This document shows, piece after piece, positions 38,262 to 51,300 of a stretch of DNA of 64,000 bases. The stretch is taken from NCBI GenBank assembly GCA_001574975.1, contig KQ965737.1, forward strand, positions 226,288 to 290,287, given 5' to 3'. The stretch comes from Gonapodya prolifera JEL478. Its lineage: Eukaryota > Monoblepharomycota > Monoblepharidomycetes > Monoblepharidales > Gonapodyaceae. Position 1 is the stretch's first letter. The number at the start of each line of letters is the position of its first letter. The notes under the pieces were generated by a model. That model saw only the letters and a list, made by a program, of their open reading frames with translations. It was not told where the DNA came from and made no database searches. Both the position numbers and the translations under genes were made by a program.

Positions 38262-41053
38262 TCACTCCGCCTCCAGACTCGCGATACGATGGTGTGCTTT
38301 GCTGCTCTCTTCTGTTTTCGCAGCACGTTCCTTTGATAGCTGATGTTCCAACTCTGCGATTCTGGCCTTTGCATCATCCAGCGACTGGAGGTCAAACGCA
38401 CTGGATGCTACGCTGAAGTCCGAGGACCCTCCCTCGGCACTATCAATTGGTACTGCTGACCGACTATTGTTCTCCAGCTCGCTCCTCAAGGTTATGTTCT
38501 CGGCTTCAAGTTGTGCAAATCGCACTTTCAAGTTTTCTATATCTGCAGCCGAAACATGGACGACGGGCGTCAGGATTGTTGATCCCATTGGCGTTTCGGC
38601 GGTTAAACCATTCAGTTGTCGCCCTCCGGACTTCGAAGTTTGTACAATGTCTGATCCATCAGGCCCAATCTCCTTGTACCCATGCTTCTCCTCTTCGCGC
38701 ACATCGTGATTCTCTTTCTCTCGTACTTCAGATAGTTCAATTTCCGCGGAAAGCTTCTGGGCGGTATCCATGGAGCCGTTTCTGAGCTCCAAGACAATGG
38801 ACTCCAGTTGTCTAATATATTCATCCTTTGATCGCAACCTAGATCGCAACCGACCGATTGTTTGGTCTCGCTCAGTGACTTGAACCGAGAGTTTTTCAAC
38901 CTTCCGCAAAAACTCCATTTCCGCAGACATGTCGTGATGGTGTGGAGCAGTTCCGGGCACTGGTGGTGGCTGGCCTGACAAGGAAGGCTTCCGTGACTGC
39001 TATATTAAACGGTGAGAAACAATCGAAAGAGGATGTTGTCAGCCGATGCTCTTACCAAAGGATGGTGCGCAGCGCCATCTATTACAGGCTTGGAACTGAG
39101 GCCGTTGCTTGTGAGGATGAGTTTGGTGAGGTGATCAATTCGTTCCTTCAAAGCAGTACGGATCTGCATGCCGACGTCACAAACGTCCGATCAAAAAATC
39201 AACATAAAACTGTTGCGCACAACGTACCAGTTGATTTTCAGCCATCTCTTCTTCCCATTTGAGTTTCTCCTGCTTCAATTGGGTGAGCTCTTGGAGTTTC
39301 TCCTTCTCGAAGAAGTCATTCATCTCGGTAAGCTTGCCCCGCAGCTCTTGAATCTCCTGGCGATACTTCTGGAGTAACGCTTTGTCGTCCATGATTTGGT
39401 TCATTTCCGCCCGTGTTCGAATGTTTTTAACACGTGCTGCAAACTTGAGGGTGTTGTGGGACTCTTCTAAGTTATTGATCACTGGGCTCACGGTACATAT
39501 GACCGAGATCTTCGCATTTCCCGAGAGAGACGATTGCAAGATGCGAGTAAGTTTGGAGTCTCGATAAGGAATATGTGCAGGACCACTGGTGGTCGGAAGT
39601 TAAGAGCACCATTTGCATATCTGCTTGATAGTATCCATCGGACTCACGTTTTAAGATCAGTCAGCTTACTTATGACGTTTCCAAGTGTCAATAAGCTCTT
39701 GTTGATATATGCGCCCTCTTTGCGCCGCTCTAAATCGGTGGTCGCCTTCTCGCTTCCAGCAAGATCGATTAGATTCAGTTGGGAGAATCTGACAGCAACC
39801 GCGCCAGGTTTTGCAGAAGAGACTCTACGGGATTGACCCGCCAGCGGCTCTGGTGTTGCACCACGCTCACGCGATTCAATTATCTGTTCATCAGAGAACG
39901 TGAGTTATCTGGGCATGACGCAACCCACTTGAATCATATTCTTACCATTTGGAATATGGTGTGAGATCGACTCGAGTACTCGTTGAAATCAGTGGTCCCG
40001 ACGTGCCTATTGGATTCACCTCGCTGTATTACTTTCATGACTGAACGTGGACTCGTCACAATCTCCTCTTTGAGTGGGCTGACGTACACACCACGCTAGG
40101 AATTGGTGAGACCAAAACCCAGACGATACCGTTCCAATGCTCACTCGTCGATCCTCTAAAATTTTCAGATCCACTGTTTCTGGGTTCAAAAGATCCTTGA
40201 TTTGTTCGTTGTAAATCTCCATGTATGAAACTCGGAGTAGGAACTCTTGATTTTCCGACGCCCTTCTGATATGGTCGAAGACGTCGTCCACGGCTTGCGG
40301 GATAACGCCGGGCTGATCCTCTGTCCCCATCTGAACAGGGGAAGAAATGACACATACGGCAAGACCAATCTAATTGAGGGGAACTTGCCATGGTGTATGT
40401 CTTGCCTGATGCAGTTTGACCATAAGCAAATACTGTCACATGGTATCCCTCCATGAGACCTTGAAAGAAACATTGATGGCTCCCCTCGTATGAATTTGCG
40501 GTTCATCACTCACTGGGTATCAACAGTTTTACACTCTTCTCGTACATCCTATCGTTATCACTCCCGGTAGAAATAGCATCTACGACCATTACCAGAGTTA
40601 TTTTGTGAGCCGAAAAGAGCGAGAGATGGTGGATGAAACGGTTGGGTCTAACCAAATAAGAATTCCGCGCTCTTCTTCGTCCTATCCGCGTAATCTTTTG
40701 AGAATCCAACGGTTGCCACATCTTCATCGGCTTCCCATACGATTTGTTGCGCGTTCTCCGTGGCTGTCGGTGGCCTACACAGCATCCCACATACAATCCA
40801 CATTTAAATGTCGAATGAATCAAAACACTTCGCATTCAACGCGATTCTTAAAAGTAATCATCAACGCTTACCTTATGCGAACGGATACGAAGCAATTGTC
40901 GCCATCCTTTCCTCCCGTAGGTTTGCGGGGTGAAGGTGGCGGGGACTCTTCAGAAGTGGTGGATCCAGCAGTCCCCAAGCTCAAGTGTGGAGCAGGGCTC
41001 GGGTTCTTCATGCGTACGGAACTCGGGCTCGGGGCGGTGGTAGGTCGATTCAT
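38262..41053 (-). CDS. Kinesin-7 family motor protein (CENP-E/Kip2-like)
   Basis: Microtubule motor with an N-terminal motor domain. ATG 41053 starts [20 protein letters not shown]; the first strand is NCFVSVRIR. The motor has P-loop [14 protein letters not shown] (40420), loop [16 protein letters not shown], then [20 protein letters not shown] (40180), switch [14 protein letters not shown] (39990) and switch [18 protein letters not shown] (39760). It ends with [18 protein letters not shown] and [20 protein letters not shown] (39450). After the motor comes the typical kinesin-7 neck/stalk [20 protein letters not shown] and a coiled coil, ending in a separate exon (38262-38940) with two coiled-coil blocks and a Ser-rich spacer. 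No tail domain is recognised and no cargo can be inferred. Introns cut the motor into six or more exons. Whether CENP-E-like or Kip2-like cannot be settled by eye. Confidence 0.87.
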
Positions 41054-41220
41054 GTCGACTTGTATTGTTAAATAATGTCAATTTTGGGGTGTTCTTTCCC
41101 CAATTCATGGAACTATCACCAAAGCCCATGTATGATACTACTTCCCGCGATGCTCTTTCGTAACCTTAAAGAAAGCGATAAGCCCTTCGGTTCGGGGTCA
41201 CTGAACGGGTCGACGTGAAC

Positions 41221-43513
41221 TCACGCATCATTTTCACTTGGAGAAAGCTGGAGGATATTTGATATGATGGTCGCGAGATTCTGTGTGGAACTAATCGCCT
41301 TAGCATCTCGATACAGCATTAAACAAGTAAACGGAACACAAACCTCACGTTCTCCCGGGCTTTCCAAAAACTTCAGCACGACGTTCTTCAAGTATCTAGC
41401 AGAAGAAAATTACTCAAAGTTTGGGGATGAACGATAACGAATGCTGTACGAACTCAATATTGAGGTTCTGTCGCCGATCTACTCGGTCCACTTTCCGGAT
41501 TTCTTCCTTCAAAACTCTCTCCTGTTCTAGAAGGAGATGAACACGAGCCTCGCTTTCATTCAGGAGCTCTGCCATGTGTTGAAGTCGTCGTTGGTAGTCT
41601 TTCAGAGTTTCGGCAAGAAAGGGATCTGGTGCGTTCGCATCGGAATGAAAAGACTGATGGGAAATTCTTTGGTTGGAGATAAGATCCTGCAACGGTACTT
41701 GGAAGAAGGGTAATGTAAAAGGTGTGATATCGCACTAGAAAGTCTCACATGGATTTGGTGATGGCCTTATCCGGGGCGAAGTCGGTGTATCGGACGGTGC
41801 AAATGTACCGGAAGCACTTGAGATGGAGTGGCGTGGTGCCGGCTCAACTGTCATGACGCCCTGAGTCAGTAAGACTTCTTGTCGTGCTCGCATCTCGTCG
41901 AGGTCCCGTAGAGCTTTAGATAGATTGTCACGTTGCACTTCCAACTCCTTGCTGAGATTCTTCGACAGGACCAGAGCAAAACAGCTTGTTACCATCGAAA
42001 TCGCATGCCTATGATAAACGATGCCGAACTCTTCTCACTTCGACTGTTGCGAGCATCCCGTTGCTCTCGTCGCCCTTGGCTCGCAAGTCACTCTCAATCG
42101 CAGCCTTAGCAATGATCAATGTCGCTTCGTTTTGCTCTAGCTCTGCTATGCGCGATGTTTGGGAGTTAATTGTTGATCGGAGTTTTCCTAGCTCAACCCG
42201 CAGGTCAACCGCCTCGCCAGCTGTCGCTTCTGCTTGCCGTAGGAGCGCCTCTAGGCTCTCCATTCTCTGCATAGTCCGCTTAAGGTCGTCTTGGCTGCTC
42301 TCTGCCCGGGCAATTGCATTGTCAAGGTGGGCCTGTTTCTCCCTATGGAACATGTCCGGTTTTTGCCGAGGTAGTGGATTAGAAAAGACTCACGATATTA
42401 TCAATTCTAGCTGTGTGCGGGCCCGTTCTAGCTCGACAATTTTGCTCTGTAAATCAATGGTTGAGGACTGTTGGAGCGCTGCGTGTGCCTTTATCCGATA
42501 TTTTTGAAACTCCAGCTTCTCTGAAGCCAACTCTTTTTCAACTCTCTCAAAAGAAGACTTGAAAGCTGTTTGATTGGCCTCCATATTTTTCTTGTCCTCA
42601 AGGAGTTGTGAAATATTTCGTTCGGAGTTAGCCAGCCTCGTGGTGAGTTCCTCGTTCTGCTGTGTCGCAAGTTCCAGGGCAGCTTTCAAGTCAACTACTT
42701 GTGCTGCATCGAAGGCTAAAGCGAGAGTCTTGGATTTTGCCTCTTCTAAATCTGCCCGAGACTGGGAGAGAGTTCGCTCCAACTCCTCGATCTTCTTTGA
42801 TCGAAGAACGATGGTAGACTCCGCCTTCCGCCACTCTACTTCCACTTTCTTCAGTCCTTCTTGAGTCCCAAGAAGTTTCCTCTCCAATTGTTCGATTTGT
42901 TTTGATTTTTCCAATTCGCCCAGTGTTGGACCGGCACTCGTGTCTGAGTTTGAGCGTTCCCGCCTCTCATTGACATTTCCGTCGTCTGTTCCGTCCGCAA
43001 CACTACTATGTGGATCTTCTGAGCCTGATTTTGTCCGTTCCACGGCCACAAGCTCACCCCCCTCTGGAGGTTTAACACCAGATGAAGGGGTCTCAAGCCC
43101 ATCCTCTGTACTTCTTATTCTTGCAGGGGATCCAGGGCGAGATCCAGACTCTTTCAATGATGCAACCTCCTTCGTGAGCTGTTGAATGCGGACCCGCGCT
43201 TTGAGTCGGAGGTCTGCCAGTTGTTTTTGCAGTCGTTCATTCTCGTCAGTGAGAGCAGCTATTCGCTGCTCAAAACTTTTAAGCTGTATGACATCGTTTG
43301 CGATAAATTGAATTGCTGCTCTCTGACTACAGCCAGTGACCGTCGTGCAACTATACACACCTGAGCATCGTGTTTTTCAACATCATCACGGTGGCGATCC
43401 TGGAGTATCTGAAGTTGCTCTCGATAATCGATTGATGTTGCGGTTTCAGTGAGGGGATCGTGGGGATTCGAAACGAGTTTATGTACCGGCGAAGCCGGTG
43501 AGGACCCGGACAT
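41221..43513 (-). CDS. Golgin with C-terminal GRIP domain
   Basis: Long coiled-coil tether of the trans-Golgi; GRIP domains bind Arl1-GTP. ATG 43513 starts MSGSSPASPVHKLVSNPHDP. Coiled coil begins at FEQRIAALTDENERLQKQLA (43270) and continues for most of the protein, with a Ser/Pro/Gly-rich spacer at about 42950-43130 (SRPGSPARIRSTEDGLETPS). The end reads NLNIEYLKNVVLKFL (41460-41380), the hallmark Tyr-containing GRIP helix, then LESPGERE and, across an intron, STQNLATIISNILQLSPSEN and stop at 41221. At roughly 620 residues it is closer in size to fungal Imh1 than to the giant animal golgins. An open frame upstream to 43659 lacks an ATG. Same strand as the kinesin (167 bp) and the next upstream gene (about 170 bp). 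Confidence 0.82.
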
Positions 43514-43684
43514 CGCTTCCACCTTTCGATCCGTGGTGATGCAAGCGCCAATCCGACAGGTTGGTGAAACCAGTGGGTAGGATCAGTGTTGCGCTCCTGG
43601 GCGGTCCCAAAAATGAAGCTCTTGATCTGCTCACCTCCCCCCCTTTCCGGGGTTTCCAAATCGAAGATGGTATTTACAAATTAG

Positions 43685-46600
43685 TTACATTTCTGTATCC
43701 ATGTTCCGTAACATCTGTTCAACTGCTTCCTCGGACCCGAGCACCAGGGCCAACATTTCCCGGCCAATCTCTAATAAATTGATCAGACACGTTAACGCCG
43801 AACCTCCACAATGAATACGTAGACTCACTTTCATGCTCGACCAGCTCCGGGGCATCATAGTCCCTTGCAGCAAGTTTGGCGAGCGCCTCTATTAGAATCC
43901 ATCTGGTGCCCAGCTTAGATGACATCAGGCTAGAATAAAGGTGAGTGGAATCCTTTGAAACTGCGCCGGTAAAGAGGCTGAAAAGGAGCATACACGATCT
44001 GATGCGGCCCAGGCTGCAAAGAACGCTGTGAAGAGACGCGGCTTCACAAACATAACCCCCCGCAGCCCACCATTCCATGCGCTCCCTGCCTTTCAAATCA
44101 TCCACCTCCGACAAGTACCGATAAAGGACAGCGGAAACGCTCCATAGCACCTAAGAGGAAGTGTTCACAAGCATAGTTGAATCACTCTGATTTGCTCTGT
44201 TTCCCACCTCGTGGTCCACGAACACTTGAAAACCATTCTTGTGCGACCCCACCACCGCTTTGTAAAGGAGAATCCCTGCACTCATGATGTGAGCTGACGC
44301 CTCCGCCAGTGGACCCTTTCTTTCAGAAACAGGGCCGGTAAGTGTTCTGGCAGCGTGACCCATGCTTATCGAAACCCTTTGGATGATGGTTTGGCCGAAT
44401 TCGATGCCTGCTGCAATCTCACGGAGCGGATGGGCCTGCTCTCCCCTTCCTGTCCAGTAACGTGACATTAGGTCAAAGGCGTCCTCGTCTAAGAAATTTG
44501 CACACATGTAGGAATGTGACAAACATTCGAGTTCTTCATCAATAAATTCACCTTGCGCTACAGTCGCAGCCCACCGGACAAATTCTGACATTGTCTCTAA
44601 AGGCTGTCTTCGATCTACGAGATACCACGCCGCTGGACACGCAAAAAACGGCGAGAATCGACCGGCTGAGACCTTTCCACCGCGCCAGGTTATATAGCCC
44701 AACATGCGGAAGACATCTCGAGCGAGCACAGAAAGTTCACTAGGAGTTGTGACAAACTTCCACGGTTGAAGTAACGGGCCATCAGAGGCATCTTGATCGG
44801 CAGGTTTTGGGAGAGCACTGCCCGTATTGACGTCTTGCAAAGGGTCGAAGCGAACGGCGAACGCAATCGAGGAGATCATGTCGTAAATGAGAAACAGAAG
44901 ACTCTGGATAGAAGCGTGAAGGGGTGTTGAGCACACCGGCGAGGGTGCATTGGGTCTTGCTGGAAGAAACCAAGATGACAGACGCTATCCATCCATTGCG
45001 TGGCAGCTCAGACTCACGTCGGACGAATTCCCTTGCCTCCACCGCAGCGTTACCCGCAATGTCACTATCTTGTATTATTATGTGCATCATTCGCACGCAA
45101 AAGTGAGCCACAGGGAGCTTTGTATAATACCAATTTTTTGAACCATGGAACGACAGAGGGGTTTCTCGACAAAAACTCACCGACCCAATCCGCCACGCCT
45201 CTTCGGCTAAAGCTCTCACTGGCTCCAGGCATTCCTCTGCCCCTGCCGACTCTCTCGTTGTGATTTCCTTTATAGCTCCGTTCACCCTAGAAAGTCGCGG
45301 GAGGAGTCCCTGAAGCTCAGCTGGACTTAAAGGACCCATGGTTTCGGTGTGGCTCTTTGTTAGTGCGGCGAGGCGCATTCTCTGTCGAGAGGCCGAAGTC
45401 ACAGGGGTGGCTTCGTTCATAGTGACGAGAGAACCAAGAACGGGAAGGAAAGGGTCGTTGTAAATCGCGCGAATCGCCTCAATTTGTGCATATGAGAGCG
45501 GAAACAGCAACCAACGGATCTTCAGACATTTCAAAACTCACTCGAACCCTCCCTTCTTCCAGAATCTTTCGTTCCCTCTCCCACTTCTGAAAATTCCCCT
45601 CTCTGGAATTCATCCAAGGTGCCAAGTCGTCATCTGTGCCTTCCGCGACTTCTCTCGTCTCTACAGATACCATGAGAGCGACGGGCGGGGGATTTGCTGC
45701 CGGCTGAGGCGTTTGGGAAGAAGAATGGGAATCCTTTTCGGCGGTAGTGCTCTGGTGGGGTGGGGGTTTAGTAACCCAGAAGTCAGAGAAGTCAAAGCCC
45801 GCTAATCGTTCACGTATGGCCGATGAGAAAGGAATCACAAATTTCTCTCCACCTCACACCTCACTCTGTTTTGGCGTCCCTCTCTTTCCTCGCCCAACAA
45901 CTGCCTTGCCCTTGCCCGGCGTTCGGGGTACAACTTCTGGAGTCTGCATTTGCGACGCTTTCACCACATTCCCAACTGCCACCGCAGCAGAGAATTTCAT
46001 CTGCTCGGCATTGTGACGCTGCGAAAAAAAATCCAGTCAAGCTCACCGTTTCATCTTGTGTTGTGCGCTGCTGGCGAACTTACAAGGAGCTGCGCCTCCA
46101 GCTTCTCCTTCTCGATATCCTTTGCCTTCTTTCCCAGCTGTCGCTGCAACTCTTCTACGTTAGCCTCACGACGGCGCAACTCATCCTGCTTGATCGAAAT
46201 CTCGTGAGGGTCGGGAGGGTTTTTCTCCAGGGATTGCTTCAATAATGCAAGAGTTATGGACATTCAAACAAGAAATAGCACGTTGGCTCACCACTTTGGT
46301 TCGCAACTGCGCGTTTTCCGCAATGAGGCGGTTCTGACGTTCCTGCGACTTTGGTGGGTCGAGGTTGGAATACAGGACGAGTTTGGAAACGTGCGTAAGC
46401 GACAACAAAAATCGGAGGACAGTGCAAGAGAGCTGCATCTGACGTTCACACACCTCTTGGAGCATTCGTTGCAAGTCTATAAAGAAAACCGTTGAGCCGT
46501 CGATAATTTGGTCGCTTAGGTCCTCACACATCACCTCGCACCTTGCTTTGATAGACCCACTTCACCAAGTTCCCCTCCCTCGCTGGTTTGTCTCGTTCCC

Positions 46601-48141
46601 ATCCCCGTTTGTGGCCCTTGCGCCTGCCAATTCATGCCCCGAACACTCTGCGGAAGACCTGCGGTTGGAATGAACGTAGATGTGGGACCTTGGACCGTGG
46701 CACTGGAGAGACCTGGGCCGGCAGAAGAGGTGTAAGAGGGACGGTGCAGAGGTGCCTCTGGTCGCGGGACGCCGCTAGGCACAGGAGCAGGTGGACGATA
46801 CGAAGGAGCAGGTGGACGAAACGAATGTGACTCTGGTCGCGTGCCACCACCAGGCGCAGGGGCAGGTGGACGATACGATGATGCCTCTGGCCTCAATGGC
46901 GGCGCGAAAGGAGGGGGAGAAGGACGGTACGCAGGGGGTGGTGCGTTTGACGGGTTTGGGGGATTCGGTGGGGTGGGATATTGCTGGAACTGGTTTTGGT
47001 TTTGATTTTGAATATGTGAGGGAAAGAGGTTCTGGGGTGCTTGCGGAAGACCAGGTTGAGGGTGGTTTGGAGGAGGGGGACGATCCGGTTGGCCTCGAAT
47101 TTGCACGATCGGAGGAGAAATCGTCCGCGCCACTTGTGCCGGGGGCGGTCTAGTCGGTACGAACACCAGTTGTGCGGGTGGGACATGTCGCTGATCCATG
47201 TCCACGTCATCGTCTTCCCCGTCGGACGGAAAGCGCATGTCAAACTCTTCAAGGGTGAGTGGAGGATCGTTGAATTGATGGTTTTGGGCATTGAGTTGGG
47301 CAGCTCCCATAGACGTGTCACCGTCGAAATCGACTTCGGGGGCAGCGGCTGCCGGTGCAGGAAGCGGTACTGAAGGAACCTGAAGCATACAAATAATTTC
47401 ATTTGATCAGCATGATAGTGAGATGTTGGCACAAAAAAGGTGGGATCCCGACATCCTCGATGTCGAGAAACACTTGGCCCCAACGCGAGCAGGAAACCAC
47501 TCCGTGCGTAGTCGACCATTATCATAGCCAAATTCATTCCGCGGCCCTCAGAAACCTCCAGAACATAGTACCTCTGCTAGTCCCCCTTGCCCATTCTCAT
47601 CCCCCGCCGGGGTACTTCTCCCAGCCTCCCCACTGCCAAATTCATACGGCGCATTAGGGATCCGCTGCGCATTTTGTAGATATGGAAGTTCGATCTTTTC
47701 CATCGCTGCAATGAACTCCTCGGTCTGGAAGAATGCGTCATCGTCGTCGTCGTCGATATCGTCAAAGTCGTCAGGAGTCGCGACCGGGGTGGGCATGGGG
47801 CGGACTATTGGTGGGCGGTAGGAAGCTTGAGGTCGCACTGGCGGGCGCGGGGGGTTGGAAGAGCCCGCGAACGACCCGCGATGCCCTCCTCCTCTATTCA
47901 TTGTGGGGACTGGTCCAGGGCCGGGCTGTGGGCGGCCTCCACCGCGATTTCCATCGGCATTGTAGGAATTAAAGCTGTTTCCACCGTTGTAAGGCGCCTG
48001 GTGTCTGACGTTTGGGTTGTTTCCGTGTAGGTGGCCTTGAAAGTTTCCCCCTCGAGACCCACGCATCCCGTTGCCAGAGCCGCCATTGCCCCCCGCAGCT
48101 CCACGCCCTGCGTCCGGGGGAAGTGCCCCACTCCATGACAT
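43685..48141 (-). CDS. Large protein with acidic N-terminus, Pro-rich region, coiled coil and helical C-terminus; possible ATRIP/Rad26/Ddc2
   Basis: The pieces were joined by splice phase into one gene. CAG CTC CTT|gtaagt...tcgcag (about 46080-46018), then CAG A|gtgagg...gattag (about 45866-45804), then CGA|gtgagt...attgag (about 45540-45480), and finally GAA A|gtgagt...ttattag (about 43828-43772) all keep frame. Start ATG at 48141. Order: Gly/Asn-rich N-terminus; an Asp cluster followed by an amphipathic helix, DDDDDAFFQTEEFIAAMEKI (47700); a Pro-rich region with repeated YRPPAP and RPE units (46780-46930); a coiled coil (ELQRQLGKKAKDIEKEKLEA); a TPEVVPRTPGKGK basic stretch; DFSDFWVTKPPP; and about 550 residues of helical repeats ending IGREMLALVLGSEEAVEQML. 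Acidic RPA-binding-like helix, coiled coil, then HEAT-like helices and a short C-terminal helix is the layout of ATRIP, the ATR kinase partner. No decisive motif was found; the gene model is more certain than the name. Confidence 0.5.
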
Positions 48142-48358
48142 GTCCACGAGAGCGGCCCAACACTCAAATCAGGCGGTCTGCAACGCGTGGTTGCTGTGGT
48201 CAGAGGCTGAAGTTTAACAATGTTGAACCTTGTCACCCCATCAATTTGCGTTTGATTATACATGCAAGGTATCCTATTTGAACAGAATTTCCGTCGTGGT
48301 TGTGACCAATTAAATAATCTAACCCCCATTTACCTATACTGTCCACACCGCCCACTCA

Positions 48359-51300
48359 TCAATCACTCTCACTCCCGCCTCCCTGTGCTCCCATTTCCTC
48401 ATCTTCACCACCAAGCGCCAGATTCTTCCCCTTGCGAGCCTCGCCTCTCGCATTGAACTTCTTGGCCTCCTTGACCCGCAACTCCTCCACGCTCTCCTCT
48501 GCCTCGGCCCATTCGCACACAAGGTGGCGCCCATACAAGTGCGTCCCCGCCAGCGCCGTGAAGGCCGCTTTAGCCTCCTGCCGCGTCAAAAAGTCTACAA
48601 AGGCGAAGCCACGGTGCGACCCGTCGAACTTCTTGGGCATGCGCACAGACTTGACCTGCCCAAACGCACCCAGCAGCTCTCGCAGGTCCCGCTTGGTCGC
48701 CTGGAAGGCCACGTTGCGCACAAGGAGCTTGGTGCCCTTGGGCTCCACAGCATCGCCCACTGCACCCGTCTTCCCCGCGTTCGCCTTGGCGGTCTCCCCC
48801 GTTGCTCCCCGTGACGACAACTTCACCTCCAACGCGTGTCCATCGAGCACGAACCCCTGCATGGCCTTGATGGCCTTCATCGCCCACTCCTTTCCCGCAA
48901 ACTCAACGAACCCGAACCCCATGCTCAGCCGAGGCCCGCGCGGGTTCTTGGGATCGGGCTTGGTGGACACCCGGGCTGACCGCACACCGCCAACAGCCGC
49001 GAACGCCCGCTGCAACGTCGCGTCTGTCGTGGAAAAGCTCAAGTTCTTGACGAACAGCGTCGCGGTCGGTAGAGGGACGTCCTCCTCTGGCGCGGGCAGA
49101 GCAACCGTCTGCAAAGCCCCAGTTTGTGCGTCCCCATCCGCCCCGCCCTCGCCCTTGCCGTCCGCACCATCTCCCGCCTTCTTGGCCGAACCTTCCTTGA
49201 ACACTCCCAAGGGGGCCCACTCCAAGTACAACGGGACGTGGTGGAACCTCGCGTACGCCAGGCCTCCATACGCCCTCTTTGCGTCTGTGGCCTCTGCAAA
49301 CTCGACGAGCGCGACCGTGCGCGTCGGGGGCATGACGACGCGCCCGAGCGGGCCAAAGCGGGCAAACATGGTCGAGATCTCCGACTGCTGCGAGTGTGGC
49401 GGTAAGTTCTTGACCAGTATGACGGTTGTGGAGCGCGTCTTTTTCAGCCCGGTCTCCAACGCCGAGAGGGAGACGCCTTCCTAGAAGCATCCCCAGAACG
49501 ATTGCACGGTTAGATCGGCCGCCACCGCCACCACGCAGCACAGGCCCTTCGCACGAGAACTCACATCCTCGAGGTACTTTTTGGTCTCCTCGATCACGTG
49601 CGTCTCCGCCATGGCCACACGGACAGCCAAGTTCCCCGCCTCGGGGTCCAGGATCTCGGCCTTGATCACGCCGAGCGTCTTGGCGATCGATTCGAGGACA
49701 GTGTCGGACTAGGACGGGTGGGGCGGGAGTGCAGGGTACAACGCTCGTGTCAGTAACCTCAACCTCACCAAAGCCCCCAACCCGCAACCCTCGTGCTCAC
49801 ATTCATAAACAACGTATTCCACACACTCTCCCCGCCCTCCTTCTTCCTCCTCTTGTCCCTCTCCGCCTTGAACCCTCCCTTCCCCGCGCCTTTTCCCTCA
49901 TCCTCCTTGTCCCCAGGGCGCTCCTTCCCGGGCACGATGTCGAGAATGCGGCCCTGGAAAATACTCCCGTTGAGGGCCTCGTACGCCTCGATGGCGTTCG
50001 AGGGGAGCGCGAAGAGTGCGAAGCATGTGCCCGTCGGACGCCGCGAGAGACGGGAGAGTGGCATGTGGAGCTGTGTGGGTGGCGTGGCCAGGGCGAGCGG
50101 GCGTCGGGTGGTTGGGGAAAAGGGTAGTGCGGTGTGGAAAAGCACCGGCACAAGGGCGAGCAGGCGAGCAGGCGAATCGGAAACAAGCAAATGACCAAGC
50201 CAAGAACGGTAAGCCCATGCCGCACCACCACCCAAACCAATCGACAAACGCACCTCAACAACCGGCCCGAATGCCTCCAGCCTCGCTCTCAGCTCCTCCT
50301 CCGAGGTCGTGAAGGGCAAGTTGCGTATATACAGCCTGCCCGTCTCGGCGATCAGTTCGGGCGGGGGCGGCGCGTTTGGGTCTTCTGCGGCGGGAGGGTC
50401 GGGTTGGGTCCCCGCGTTGCCTTCCGCCGGTTCCCCGTCGTGGGTCGTCTCCGCGGCCTCTCCGGACTCCTCGTCGCCGTTCTCACCCTCCGCCTCCGCC
50501 TCCTCCACATCCGACTCGGTCTCGATATCCTCCTCCTCCCCGTCCTCGGCCACAACGGGCATCTCGTCGCTCTCGTCCAGCACGCGGCGCATCTTGGACC
50601 GCATGTACTCCTCGTCCGTCATTTCCACGTCGGGGTTGGGCGCGGTCTGTCTTGGCTTGGTTGGGGGATTCTCTTCGGTCTCGCGCTCGCCCTCGCCCTC
50701 GCGCGTCGACGCACAAGAAGAAGCAGACGCAGATGCCTTTTTGGCACGCTTGGCAGGCTTCGCAGCGGTGGCGGGGCGGGACTCGAGCGCGGTCTGGGCG
50801 GGCAAGTCCTGGTACAAGTCGTCGTCCGACTCTCCTCCGTCCGCGGGCACGGCGTCCGGTAAAGGGCGCTTGGCAGTCTTGGCCGTCTTGACGACTTCCG
50901 AGACTAAGTCGGGAGAGGAGTGTTTGGCCGTCTTGGCCTTTTTCGAGACTGGACCTGCGGGGGTGTCCAGCGCTACGCCGGCATCGTCTGGCCTCCGCTT
51001 CGCGCTCTTCTTCTTGCCTCCGAGCGCCTCTTCCTCCTCCTTGGCAGCCCCACCAAGCCCATCATCGTTCTCCCACGTCCTAACTTTTCCCTTCTTGGCC
51101 ACTCCCACGACCTCGAGAAACTCGGTGAGCTTGGCATCGCGCGTGCTTGTATTCCCCAACAGTCCGTCGTCTCGCGCGCGCCCCGCCGCCCACTCCGCCT
51201 CGCGCGCGCTCCTCCGTTCGTCCCGCTTGCGCGATTCCGCGGCTGCGCGTTCGGCCAGGAGAGCGGGGTTTGCGCGCAGGTGGGCGGTGGAGCCGGGTGT

